From UBA2421 sp002343075 (lineage in GTDB: Bacteria; Planctomycetota; Phycisphaerae; Tepidisphaerales; Tepidisphaeraceae), in assembly GCA_937982565.1 (NCBI GenBank), contig CALJLN010000040.1, positions 1 to 60,626 on the forward strand: a stretch of 60,626 bases of DNA. Reading direction: 5' to 3'. Both the position numbers and the translations under genes were made by a program. The notes under the pieces were generated by a model. It made no database searches. It had not been told where the DNA came from and saw only the letters and a list, made by a program, of their open reading frames with translations. Shown piece after piece: positions 24,450 to 33,595 of the stretch (the first letter of the stretch is position 1; each line of letters opens with the position of its first letter).

Positions 24450-25454
24450 CTATCGCAGCTTGCCAAACATAAATCCGATGAATCCGAAAATGACCGCTGC
24501 CAGAATGCCGGCGCCCGCGAGATAGACCGTCGGCTGGTTGAACGCGTCGGCGAGCGCCTCCGGTGCTTTATTGCCGAGCACTGCCGACACGAGCACGAAC
24601 GACCCAAATATCACAAACGCCGCTGCACCCAGACAAAGGCCTCCAAAGAAGTCAGAGCTTGGGTCACGGGCCTCGACGTAGATTGGGGTTCCAACCGCGC
24701 CACGCCCGCGCACGGGCGCATTAGCGATTCCCGAGGCTCCTGCCGCTGTCCCGCCAACGGCCGTCCCACCGGCTCCGGTGGCCCCAAAACCAGTTCCGCC
24801 GATGCCAGTGATGCCCTTGCGGCTACCGCTGGACCCGCCGGGGGAAATTTCGTCGAGTAGTTCGGCCCCGAGGCTTGTATCATCACTTTCGCGGGTGAGG
24901 TCGAGCAGGCCGCTCCCTGATCCGACACCTTCGATGTTGATTTGATCGCTGATTCCCGACTGGATATTGGTCTGCGCCATTGGGTCGGCGCTTGCTTCGT
25001 CGGGTGAAAAGACGTTGATCGCACTTCGTCCCGCCGCTGATCCCGCCAGCCCGCTTCCGCTTCCCGGCTTTCCAGGAGAAGGCACTCCTCCAAGGCTGCC
25101 GCTCGAAATGTCTGCTGCCAGAGCGGTGTCATCCTTCGGGGCGAGACCGATGCCGATGCTGCTGCCCCCTCGGCCACCGGTGTCGGCAAGGCTGATGACG
25201 CTCCCACTCGCGCCCTTGCTGTCAATCATGCCCAGCGGGCCGGTCGTCTCAGCAGAGAGATCGACCTGATCGCGCGGCGACCCGCCAGTGATCTCGGCTT
25301 TTAAGGACTCAACCTGATCAGCCTTAAACATCAGTCGCGGGCCATCGCGGAACTCGCGCAGACGGCCTTCGCGGGCCAATTGCTTGATCTCTTCTTCACT
25401 CTTATCAAGCGCCGACTTTGTTTCGTCGAGCGTATAGAACATTTTCGCCATCAT
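24450..25454 (-). CDS. HTH (excisionase-like) protein with C-terminal membrane helices
   Basis: 334 aa. Residues 1-55 are a MerR/excisionase-like helix-turn-helix (FYTLDETKSALDKSEEEIKQLAREGRLREFRDG...FKADQV). A 190-residue low-complexity region rich in Gly, Ser and Ala follows. It contains the motif LLDLTRESDDTSLGAELLDEI, which I recall from many planctomycete proteins of this architecture. Two transmembrane helices end the protein (about 272-292 and 308-330). It would place a DNA-binding-type domain at the membrane. Function is unknown. It is convergent with the RnfD-like gene. Confidence 0.8.
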   Translation of the reverse strand: MMAKMFYTLDETKSALDKSEEEIKQLAREGRLREFRDGPRLMFKADQVESLKAEITGGSPRDQVDLSAETTGPLGMIDSKGASGSVISLADTGGRGGSSIGIGLAPKDDTALAADISSGSLGGVPSPGKPGSGSGLAGSAAGRSAINVFSPDEASADPMAQTNIQSGISDQINIEGVGSGSGLLDLTRESDDTSLGAELLDEISPGGSSGSRKGITGIGGTGFGATGAGGTAVGGTAAGASGIANAPVRGRGAVGTPIYVEARDPSSDFFGGLCLGAAAFVIFGSFVLVSAVLGNKAPEALADAFNQPTVYLAGAGILAAVIFGFIGFMFGKLR

Positions 25455-25616
25455 AGGGGTGCTGCTCCTGTTGTTACTCGTATTTTAGCGCGAAACATCG
25501 GCTGAAAGCAATGCATTTCCGCAAGCACAACTCATCAAATGCCCCAATCATTCGCCGCGGTCATGCGAGGGGGCCATTTCCTCTCGGCGATCGCTCTGGT
25601 TCGATTCAGCAACCGT

Positions 25617-26033
25617 TCACTCGCCGCCGATCCGGTTCGTTTGCCCTTCCTTCTCCACCAGATCCTTCACATCCAGCGGGGCGGGAAGCGTGTTGTAATT
25701 GCCCAATCGCCTGTCAAATCGGAAATTGCGGGCCGCAATCAACCTCAGTTGCTTGTCGCCGGGCAAGAACTGGTAGGCGCAAAGCGTCTGGCTATCAACA
25801 TCCATGACATAACACCCCCAGGTATTTGAAGAAAACTGCGCCGGCATAAGAAACAACCCCGCGCCACCCGCGATTGGCCCCTGCGCCGGCTGCGCCATGG
25901 CCATCGGCATCAGTTCCGGGATATTCGCAGTGATTCCACCCGAACGACTCGCGAGCGTGAAGCCGATCCAGCCGAGAAGCACTGCATTCAGCCACAACCC
26001 AGCGGTTAACCAGCGATTTTGGTTCATTTTCAC
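25617..26033 (-). CDS. Conserved planctomycete-type anchored protein of unknown function
   Basis: 138 aa. An N-terminal membrane anchor (WLTAGLWLNAVLLGWIGFTLA) is followed by an exported domain. That domain contains WGCYVMDVDSQTLCAYQFLPG and LRLIAARNFRFDRRLGNYNT, a compact pattern I associate with a small protein family in Phycisphaerae-like genomes. The start is GTG with GAGG about nine bases upstream; an ATG two codons later is possible. It lies 162 bases upstream of the HTH/membrane gene on the same strand. No function can be given. Confidence 0.75.
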   Translation of the reverse strand: MKMNQNRWLTAGLWLNAVLLGWIGFTLASRSGGITANIPELMPMAMAQPAQGPIAGGAGLFLMPAQFSSNTWGCYVMDVDSQTLCAYQFLPGDKQLRLIAARNFRFDRRLGNYNTLPAPLDVKDLVEKEGQTNRIGGE

Positions 26034-26197
26034 AGCTTGCAGACCTCAAAATCCGCTAAAACAACACTCTCCGCGGCGCTGACCAGTATCGCGCGCCGTC
26101 GAGGGATGAGCAAATTCTGGCCGCGGTGGCGACGGCTGGATCAAACCCGCTCGCGATATTATGAAATATTCTCTCGCATTGGCCGGCGTCTTTGTCG

Positions 26198-26203
26198 TAT
26201 AAT
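26198..26203 (+). promoter_or_regulatory. Consensus -10 element before PEP-CTERM gene
   Basis: TATAAT lies 35 bases upstream of the GTG start at 26238, in a locally AT-rich stretch. No good -35 is found at 16-18 bases spacing (TTGGCC is only 13 away). Confidence 0.35.
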
Positions 26204-26237
26204 CTGACAGCGCCTCGCCCCAGCATCAGGAGTAAAT

Positions 26238-27968
26238 GTGCGCCGGATTCTAGTCGCTTGCGGTCTGATCGTTTCAGCATGTTCGTCAGGTTTAAGTCAG
26301 ACCACTGTCTACTCAACCGGTTTTGAATCCCCGGGATTCGCGCCGGGCCCGGTGGTTAACCAATCGGGGTGGACCGCAGAGTTGGCCGGCACGACCCTTG
26401 ACGCGCAAGTGCAGGCCGGTTCAGCAAATACGGGCAGCCAGGCGCTGAAAATCACTGCCAACCCCTCTACCGCCGCCGGAGGGTGGGTTTTCTACGATCC
26501 GATCGAAATCGCGCCCGTCGCGGCCAACACGCCTCTCGTCACTGCAGAGTTCTCGATGTTCATCAAATCGAGCGCCGCCCAATCCGGCGGCTGGGGAATG
26601 GACGTTTTTTCAACCAACATCAATTTCATGGCCAGTTGGCAGGTCGATCTCAATAACCAGATTCGCGCGCAGGACGGCTCGAATGGATTCGTTGCCTCAG
26701 CCAATACGGTCGCGCGCGACACTTGGAATCGCTACAAGCTCGAAATGAACTTTGTGACAAACCGCTACAGCGTGGCGGTGAACGACGAGCTCTTTCACAA
26801 TAACCTCACCCTGACCCTCGGCAGCGGAATCATCGGTGATTTTGATTTTCGCCACAGCCAGCAGATTCCAGCAAACGACTTTGCCTTGTTCGACGACTTT
26901 TCCGTGACGGTTGGCGTGCCTGTCCCGGCGCCAATCGAATGGGGCAACCCGCTCGGCGGAAGCTGGAACACGCCCACTGATTGGATCGGCGGTCTTTCGC
27001 CAAGCGGCACAACCGCCATCGCAAAACTCGGAACCGCCATCAGCACGCCGCGCACCATCAGCCTCAGCGGGGGAACGGTGACCATCGACCAACTGCAGAT
27101 CACCAGCCCCGTCGGGTACACGCTCTCCGGGATCGTGTCGAACAACCCGTGGACACTCCGGCTTGCGGGCACGACCAGCACCGGCTTAGCAGTCAGTGCC
27201 GGTTCACACGAATTCAATACCAATGTGCTGATCGACAAAGATGCGACGTTCGAGATCGCCGACGGCGCTCAAGTGCGATTTCGGCAGAATTTCCTCGCGC
27301 CCGCCAGAACCCTCACTAAGACCGGCGGCGGAACGATGCGCGTGCGGGAGATTCGTGATGCAGCCCTCGTCGTAAACGGCGGGACGTTGCAACTCACCGC
27401 CGGAGGGACATTTGTCGGCACGAGTGTTCTAACAGCGGTCACGGTTGCTGACGGCACACTGGATATCGGCTCATCAACAACCGGCGTGAGTTCCAAGGTA
27501 CTGATTGACTATATCGGCACATCGCCGATTCAAGCCTTGCGCGCGACCTTCGCAGGAGGCAGAATTGTGGATAGCCTCAACGCTGACCCGCGCAAGGCCA
27601 TTGGCTATGCAGAGGCCAGTTCCATCGGCCTGACGCTGCTCGATGGCACAACGCCCACCCCGACGGCGGTCGATGGAACCGCAATTCTCCTGCGAACGAC
27701 CTTCAAGGGCGACACCGACCTCAATGGTTCGGTCAACCTCGACGACTTCACTGCGCTCGCCGGCGCATTTGGCTCAACCGCTGCGGTCTGGAGGGATGGC
27801 GATTTTGGCTATGACGGCGTGGTGAGCCTAGACGATTTTACAGATCTCGCAGCCAACTTCGGGCTGACTCAGGCCGATTTAGCGCGCCAGACGGCAGTGC
27901 CCGAGCCATTCGCGCCTCTCGCTGCCGCAGCAGCTTCACTGGGTTTGCTCCACCGCCGTCGATTTTGA
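26238..27968 (+). CDS. Secreted PEP-CTERM protein with dockerin-like repeats
   Basis: 576 aa. It has a signal peptide (about residues 1-20) and a beta-sandwich/lectin-like N-terminal domain (about 25-230). A region with one autotransporter-associated beta-strand repeat (TLTKTGGGTMRV, LVVNGGTLQLTA) follows. A dockerin-like pair of calcium loops (GDTDLNGSVNLDDFTALAG; GDFGYDGVVSLDDFTDLAA) comes next, then a PEP-CTERM tail (VPEP, hydrophobic stretch, HRRRF). The tail should be processed by an exosortase, leaving the protein exported or surface-bound. The GTG start has AGGAG five bases upstream. A second PEP-CTERM gene follows 77 bases later. Confidence 0.85.
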   Translation: MRRILVACGLIVSACSSGLSQTTVYSTGFESPGFAPGPVVNQSGWTAELAGTTLDAQVQAGSANTGSQALKITANPSTAAGGWVFYDPIEIAPVAANTPLVTAEFSMFIKSSAAQSGGWGMDVFSTNINFMASWQVDLNNQIRAQDGSNGFVASANTVARDTWNRYKLEMNFVTNRYSVAVNDELFHNNLTLTLGSGIIGDFDFRHSQQIPANDFALFDDFSVTVGVPVPAPIEWGNPLGGSWNTPTDWIGGLSPSGTTAIAKLGTAISTPRTISLSGGTVTIDQLQITSPVGYTLSGIVSNNPWTLRLAGTTSTGLAVSAGSHEFNTNVLIDKDATFEIADGAQVRFRQNFLAPARTLTKTGGGTMRVREIRDAALVVNGGTLQLTAGGTFVGTSVLTAVTVADGTLDIGSSTTGVSSKVLIDYIGTSPIQALRATFAGGRIVDSLNADPRKAIGYAEASSIGLTLLDGTTPTPTAVDGTAILLRTTFKGDTDLNGSVNLDDFTALAGAFGSTAAVWRDGDFGYDGVVSLDDFTDLAANFGLTQADLARQTAVPEPFAPLAAAAASLGLLHRRRF

Positions 27969-28045
27969 GATTTTTCTGGCTGCTAAATCGACTGCACCGG
28001 GTACGATTTCCTCAGAAACGGGGCCGCCGTGGAGTCGCAGTTCAA

Positions 28046-31000
28046 ATGGTTCGACCTCGCCGCAGCAAACACCCCATCGCGCTCGCCTGCCTCGCAGCGG
28101 TTGCCTGCGCGCCGGATGTCGTGAGGGCACAGGTTGACGCGAGTTGGGTGGGACCAGCCACATTCACCGATGAACCTCTGATCGCGTCGCAACCCGGGCC
28201 GCTGTTGGTGCTGAATCAGGGCCACGACTGGAGCAACATCGCCAATTGGTCCGCGGCGAGCTTTCCAAGCGGCGGCGGACTCGCAGACATTGCCCAGCCC
28301 GGCGGAGACGCCTCGGTCGATCGCGCAGCGAGGCTCGTCATCACCCTGGATACTAACATCGCCCTCCGAGAAATCCGACTCGCCAACCCCGGCGGCATCG
28401 ACGTCACCGATACTCAGCCAGCTATCAACGCCTCGATCAGTACCGACGCGCAAGGCCTCATTGTGCGAGCATTTGGTACACCCAATGACGCCCCCAGTCG
28501 GGCTGCCCTCGACGCGACCATCCACAATATTGATGTTCCTATCACAGGCCCCGCCGGAGTCACCGTCACGGGGAACGCAGCGATTGCGCTGGGCCATTCC
28601 AACTCGTTTGCCGGCCCTGTCTCGGTATCGACTGGCATCCTCACGCTCACCAATCGCTCCGGCAACGACAACTACGACGCGCGCTTCGGCACCGGGACCG
28701 CCCCGCTGCAGTTTAACGCCTCAACACTTCGGTGGACGCATTTTGGATCTGGTGCGGCGGCCGCGGCAGAACTGAATCGCGATCTTGAGATCGGCCCGGC
28801 GGGGATGACCATCTCGCTATCAGCGACTCTCCCCGTGGCGGTGCGGGGCATCATCTCCGGCACCGGGCCGCTGCTGATCGAGCGGGACTCGGCCGTGCTG
28901 GCAGCCGTCAATTCTTACACAGGCCCGACGATCTTTTCAGGGCGCACACTCACACTCGCTGGTTCGATCGCGGAATCACCGGCGATCGAGTCGACCGGAA
29001 CAATCCTGCTGACGCGAGGCTCGACAGGGACCGAGCACAACCGGATCGGTGATTCAGCCTCGGTCTCGCTCCACGGCGGGGTGCTCGTGATGCAGACTCT
29101 TGGCGCGATGCCGGCATCTGAGTCAGTCGGCACAATTGCCGTCGGCGGCGGGGTCAACACTGTGCGGTTTGCTGGAGTGAGCGCGCCGATGACGCTGCAC
29201 GCCGCGCACCTCACTCGCACGAGCCGCGGCGGGTTGTTTCTGGACGGTGCGTCGGTCGGAACCGGTTCTAACTCGTTTTTGATCGGCAACGCGGCTTCGC
29301 TCTTGGTCGGCGGCGGCGGCGCGACGGGATCGACATCGCAATCGATCATTCCCTGGGCATGGGCCTACTTCGGTAACGCAGGCACTGGCAGTAACGGCTC
29401 GGGTCGCGCCTCATTCGTCACCGCGGGCACAGCGGGGCTTCGACCGCTTGATCTGTCTGCCGAGTATTCAAACAACATTGTCGTTGCAAGCCCGGACGAC
29501 AACGTTCGAATCACAGGCGCCCAGACGGTCGCCCCGGCTGGCAGACACGTTAACGCGCTTCTTCTGGGGAGCACCAGCAACAGTGACACAGGCACGCCCA
29601 GTTCTCTCACCGGCGGGACGGTGACCATCGCATCGGGCGCACTGCTCAGCACCACCCGCGGCAACAGCGTCTTCACACCCATGCAGTTTGGGGCCAGCGA
29701 AGCGGTCATCATCTCTGCGAGCACGTCGGGCAGCTTGGGCGATGAAGGACTGACCATCTGGGGATCAATCGCTGGCACCGGCGGGCTTACAAAGCTCGGG
29801 GCTGGCAATCTCCTTCTTGCGGGCACCAACACCTACACCGGCCCCACCACGCTCGGTGCCGGACGCACGACTATCTTTGACGATGTTTCCCCCGGCGCGC
29901 CCGGCCCGCTGGGAGCGAGCAACGATCCGATCATCTTCATCGCCGGCGGCAGCCTGCCTGGGCAGTTCGAGCCGGGCAACCAGACGCGACTCACCGCGCA
30001 GCGACCCGGCACAGCCCTTTCAATCGGCCGGCCCATCTTCGTCCGCGGACAGACTCACGCATCGGCGGTCGGCGCCCTGCTCGATAGCGTCTCTTCCAGC
30101 GGCACACTCAATATTGACGGAGGAGTTGTACTCGAATCTGTCCAGGCGCCGCTCGGTGTCGCGCGTGGGAACGTGAATTTTCGATCCTCCATTTCGGGAC
30201 CGGGTCGTTTTCGCGATTTCGGCCCCGCAGTCACCACATTCGCATTATCAAACCCCGACTGGACCGGCGGGCTGGAACTCGGACTTACGGGCGCACCGGC
30301 AGCCGTTCAAGTTGCATCCGATGAGGCGCTGGGAACCGGGCCAATCTACTTTGCTCCGACATCGCGATCGACCTTGCGGGCCGTCGGCGGGCCTGTTGTA
30401 TTGACGAACGCAACCACATTCGCGCCTGCGATAGGCGATTCGGTCGTTCGATTAGAGGGTGAGCTGACCCTCGCCGGACCGGTGTCGTTTGCCGGGAGTG
30501 TCGGCAGGCCGATCGCAGTCGCGGCTGGGTCGGCGGTGACATTGGCGGGGAGCGCGGGCAACGGTTCGTTCCGGCTGCTGGCCGATTCATTCGGCGGAGC
30601 GGCGGTCTCCAGTGGTACGCTCTCCATTGTCAGCGAAACGCAATTCGATGGTCGAATCCTAGTCGGCGCTCCAGCATTTGGCGGTTCGATCACCCCACCG
30701 CGGGCGCAACCCTTCGCGTGGCACACCCGAAGGCGCTCGGCCACGCAGGGGTTCAGCTTGATAGTCCCGCATCGATGCTGGAACTCGACGCGCCGGAAGG
30801 CACGACTGGCATGGTCGTACAGGCAGGCAACTTGTTCCTGCAGGGCAGCGGCGTCGACGGACTGGGCGCGCTTTATGGCCACAGGGGCGACAACGCGCTC
30901 AATTCGGATGTACACCTGCTCGCCGATGCCAAGGTCGGCGTCGCAATGGGTCACTCTCTACTACTCAACGGCAACTGGGCCGACCAATCGCCTGCATCGT

Positions 31001-31701
31001 CCAGCCGACTGAAAAAGACCGGCGGCGGGAGATTGATCATCCGACAGGCATTGATCACTGCGATCGACGGACCGAGGCCGCTTGCTGCAATCGAAGTCGA
31101 TGCGGGTACGCTCCAACTGGGTCAGAATGGCGCCGACGGCTGGGTTGGCACTTTGCAAGTCGTCGACGGCGCAACCCTTGACCTCGGTGCGAGGCGCATG
31201 TTTGTTGACGATGGGAGTGTTGCGGAGTTCGACCGGCTCAGTTCGCTCATAGCGACTGCCCGCCACGGCGGCGCGTGGGATGGGGCAGGCATCACGTCAT
31301 CGCGGATTGCACTCGATCCGCGCGCGGCGATCGGCCTGGTGCGCCTGAGTGAGGTCGGTGGAGCGAATTCCGTTTCTAGTTCGTTTCCGCTGGACGATAG
31401 CGCGCTGCTACTGGCACTCGTCCCTGCCGGCGACGCTACGATGGACGGTGGGGTTGACCTCAACGACTTCACTTCGCTCGCATCGAGCTTCGGAGGGCCG
31501 GGTAACTGGGCGCGGGGCGACTTTGATTATGACGGACTGGTCGGACTCAATGACTTTACCGCGCTCGCTGCCAACTTCGGCATCTCGGGCATCACCTCAC
31601 CGATTGCCAAGGCCAATGCTGCCGCGGTACCCGAACCGCAGTTGCTTCTGGCGTGGTTTTGCGGTCTCGGATTGCTCTTGAGAACACGCCGGCATCATTG
31701 A
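28046..31701 (+). pseudogene. Large PEP-CTERM/autotransporter-repeat protein with a one-base frameshift
   Basis: Read as one gene with a shift near 30693-30697, this encodes about 1,218 aa. There is a signal peptide (ALACLAAVACA, near residue 20), then many beta-helix repeats of the autotransporter-associated type (GGLTKLGAGNLLLAGTNTYTG). A dockerin-like pair follows (GDATMDGGVDLNDFTSLAS; GDFDYDGLVGLNDFTALAA), and a PEP-CTERM tail (VPEP...RTRRHH) ends it. The first frame runs on to 31012 with unrelated Arg/Ser-rich sequence, while repeats continue in the -1 frame to 31701. The break is at a run of four C residues, so a lost C (mutation or sequencing error) explains it. The ATG at 28046 has GGAG upstream. 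Confidence 0.8.
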
Positions 31702-31717
31702 GGGCGCTTGGGCAACT

Positions 31718-32470
31718 TCAGGGGCGCTGGCTGGGAGGGACCTGCATCGCATCGGGATCGATGTTTCGCGCGGGATCGCGAGGCCAAAAGAGCAGATGAT
31801 ACCCAATCGCGACGATCCCTGCGCCGACGAGTGGGCCGACCCAGTAGAGCCAATGCTGGCTCCAGAGGGTGCCGCCGGGCAGCATGGAACCGACGACCGT
31901 GGGGCCGAGCACCCGGGCAGGGTTCATCGCGGCACCGGTGATCGGTCCGATGGCCATAATGTTCGCAGCAACGACGATCCCAATTGCCATCCCGGCTACA
32001 TTCTTTGCGCGCGGGTCGGCGGCAGTTCCCCAGATTACAAACACGAGCAATCCTGTCGCGATGATCTCTGCGACCAGTGCGCCCGCTGTCGAAACAAGTT
32101 CGGGGTTGTACTGAGGCGTGCCCGCCTGCACTGCCCGCGCCGCGGACTCATCGTTTCCGAGGATGATGTAAACCGCCAGAGAAGCGGCAATCGCTCCCAG
32201 AGCCTGCGACAGGATGTAGACGCCTGCCGACATCGCGCGGATTTTTCCTGTGATGAGGAATCCGACGGTGACGGCGGGATTAAAATGTCCCCCGCTCGTC
32301 GGCATCGCAGCAGACACCAAGCCGACCAAAATCAGACCGTGAGCCAGCGCGACGAGCAGCAAACCACCCTGACCGGCAGAATGATGGATGGCCAGGATTC
32401 CGACGAAACAAAGCGCGAATGTCCCAAGAAACTCCGCTACCGCCGCCGCGGAAAGTCGAATAGGCATCAT
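31718..32470 (-). CDS. Aquaporin / MIP family channel
   Basis: 250 aa with six membrane helices and the two half-helix motifs NPAVT (near residue 65) and NPARV (near 190), which define the MIP family. The residues around the second NPA (GAAMNPARVLGP) and the small side chains fit a water-selective aquaporin (AqpZ/AqpM-like) more than a glycerol facilitator, which would carry an Asp after the second NPAR. That choice is inference. The start ATGATG is preceded by GAGGGAAA. It is convergent with the PEP-CTERM gene, 16 bases away. Confidence 0.92.
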   Translation of the reverse strand: MMPIRLSAAAVAEFLGTFALCFVGILAIHHSAGQGGLLLVALAHGLILVGLVSAAMPTSGGHFNPAVTVGFLITGKIRAMSAGVYILSQALGAIAASLAVYIILGNDESAARAVQAGTPQYNPELVSTAGALVAEIIATGLLVFVIWGTAADPRAKNVAGMAIGIVVAANIMAIGPITGAAMNPARVLGPTVVGSMLPGGTLWSQHWLYWVGPLVGAGIVAIGYHLLFWPRDPARNIDPDAMQVPPSQRP

Positions 32471-32634
32471 TTTCCCTCAAAACGTTCCAGCCGACAGCGC
32501 ATCTAACTCTATTTCGGCATGCTACTTACGGATTCATCTCGGATTATTTGATAATTTGGGGTAAATTTCTTGCCGGTACCTCGAACATTTACCCTATCCT
32601 ATCGTACTAAATGTTGAACGATCCTCCTTCCCTG

Positions 32635-32675
32635 GGTGCCGTGGGATGCCGAGAGGCCCACGGCACCTCTTTTTT
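32635..32675 (+). terminator. Strong plus-strand terminator without an obvious gene
   Basis: GGTGCCGTGGG at 32635-32645 pairs perfectly with CCCACGGCACC at 32657-32667, followed by TCTTTTTT. The only genes nearby are on the minus strand (aquaporin upstream, phosphoesterase downstream). The terminator therefore implies a plus-strand transcript starting in 32471-32634, or it is a displaced element. Confidence 0.7.
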
Positions 32676-32681
32676 GACCCA

Positions 32682-33074
32682 TTACACGGCTTCACAGGCT
32701 GTTTCAACCAGCCAGACATTCCGACCTTTTTTGATCCGGCTAAGCGCAATGCGGCAACCGCTGCTGGCGTGATCCGGTTTGAGTTCGAGCTGCAGGAACT
32801 CGCCGCTCTTTTGCAGCACCCCAAATCTGCCCCGCGCGACCCGGCGAACAGCTCCCCTCCCACCGGTCAAGGGGCCTTCATAGGTTAGAAAATCCGCCCG
32901 GTGGGAGCTGATCTGCTCCAGCTCATCGCCGGCGCTAATTGGCCAGCGCGGCGCTCGGAATGTTGCCAACTCAGCCGCGCTCGAGGTTTGACCGTCCAGT
33001 CCCTGCAGCATGAAGTCGTAATGCGGCGGATCGCACCCGGTGTGATGTAGAACGACAAAACGCGGTAACTCCAT
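32682..33074 (-). CDS. LigD-type 3'-phosphoesterase domain protein, stand-alone
   Basis: 130 aa. It matches the phosphoesterase (PE) domain that forms one module of bacterial NHEJ ligase LigD: RFVVLHHTG...HYDFMLQ with metal-binding His and Asp, then HRADFLTYEGPLTGGRGAV and RIALSRI...WLVET. In LigD this module trims 3' ends during double-strand break repair. Here it is a free protein; no ligase, primase or Ku gene is in the window. The ATG has GAAGAGG just upstream. A small membrane protein gene follows 12 bases upstream of its start on the same strand, so the two may be co-transcribed. Confidence 0.8.
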   Translation of the reverse strand: MELPRFVVLHHTGCDPPHYDFMLQGLDGQTSSAAELATFRAPRWPISAGDELEQISSHRADFLTYEGPLTGGRGAVRRVARGRFGVLQKSGEFLQLELKPDHASSGCRIALSRIKKGRNVWLVETACEAV

Positions 33075-33086
33075 CCTCTTCGATCC

Positions 33087-33404
33087 TCAAAAGTTCTGAA
33101 TTGGCCCAATCTCAGGGTTATCGTGCAGCCGCGGGGCGGTCGGGGGAATCTTGTGTATCACTCGAAGCGGAAGCACGCCCCCTAGCGCGGCGATGCCGCC
33201 GATCGCCATCAGCCCAACCCCAACCGCCCCTGGCAACACCCACCCCCCACCCGCCCGGGGCTGCGGCTTCGCCAGGTGACGGACTCGCTCGTCAGCAAAG
33301 ATGCGGTGCGCCGCGGTACAACATTTCCACCCACCGAAGAGACAGACCGCTGCAACAGTGAGAAGCGTCGCCCGTGAGATTACGTTTCGAATGGTCTGAG
33401 TCAT
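33087..33404 (-). CDS. Small membrane protein, hypothetical
   Basis: 105 aa. Two hydrophobic segments (ATLLTVAAVCLFGGWKCC and WVLPGAVGVGLMAIGGIAALGG) are joined by a basic loop, which predicts a two-helix inner-membrane protein. No family is recognised. The ATG at 33404 follows a GTGAG motif; a GTG 12 bases upstream is the alternative. The gene ends 12 bases before the phosphoesterase start. Confidence 0.55.
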   Translation of the reverse strand: MTQTIRNVISRATLLTVAAVCLFGGWKCCTAAHRIFADERVRHLAKPQPRAGGGWVLPGAVGVGLMAIGGIAALGGVLPLRVIHKIPPTAPRLHDNPEIGPIQNF

Positions 33405-33595
33405 GCCCGATCTCACTGGAAAACACTACCTGCCGCCTCATTGTAACACGCAATCACTCCACTCTGTCACAGACGACGATTTATTGGCGCGGACGGTGTC
33501 CGGTGTGATAGATTCTCGTCCATTGGCTTACAGCCGGTGCGGTCGACATCAACTATTGATTGACATCAGGACTTTTCAGAATCGGGGACTGCCGC

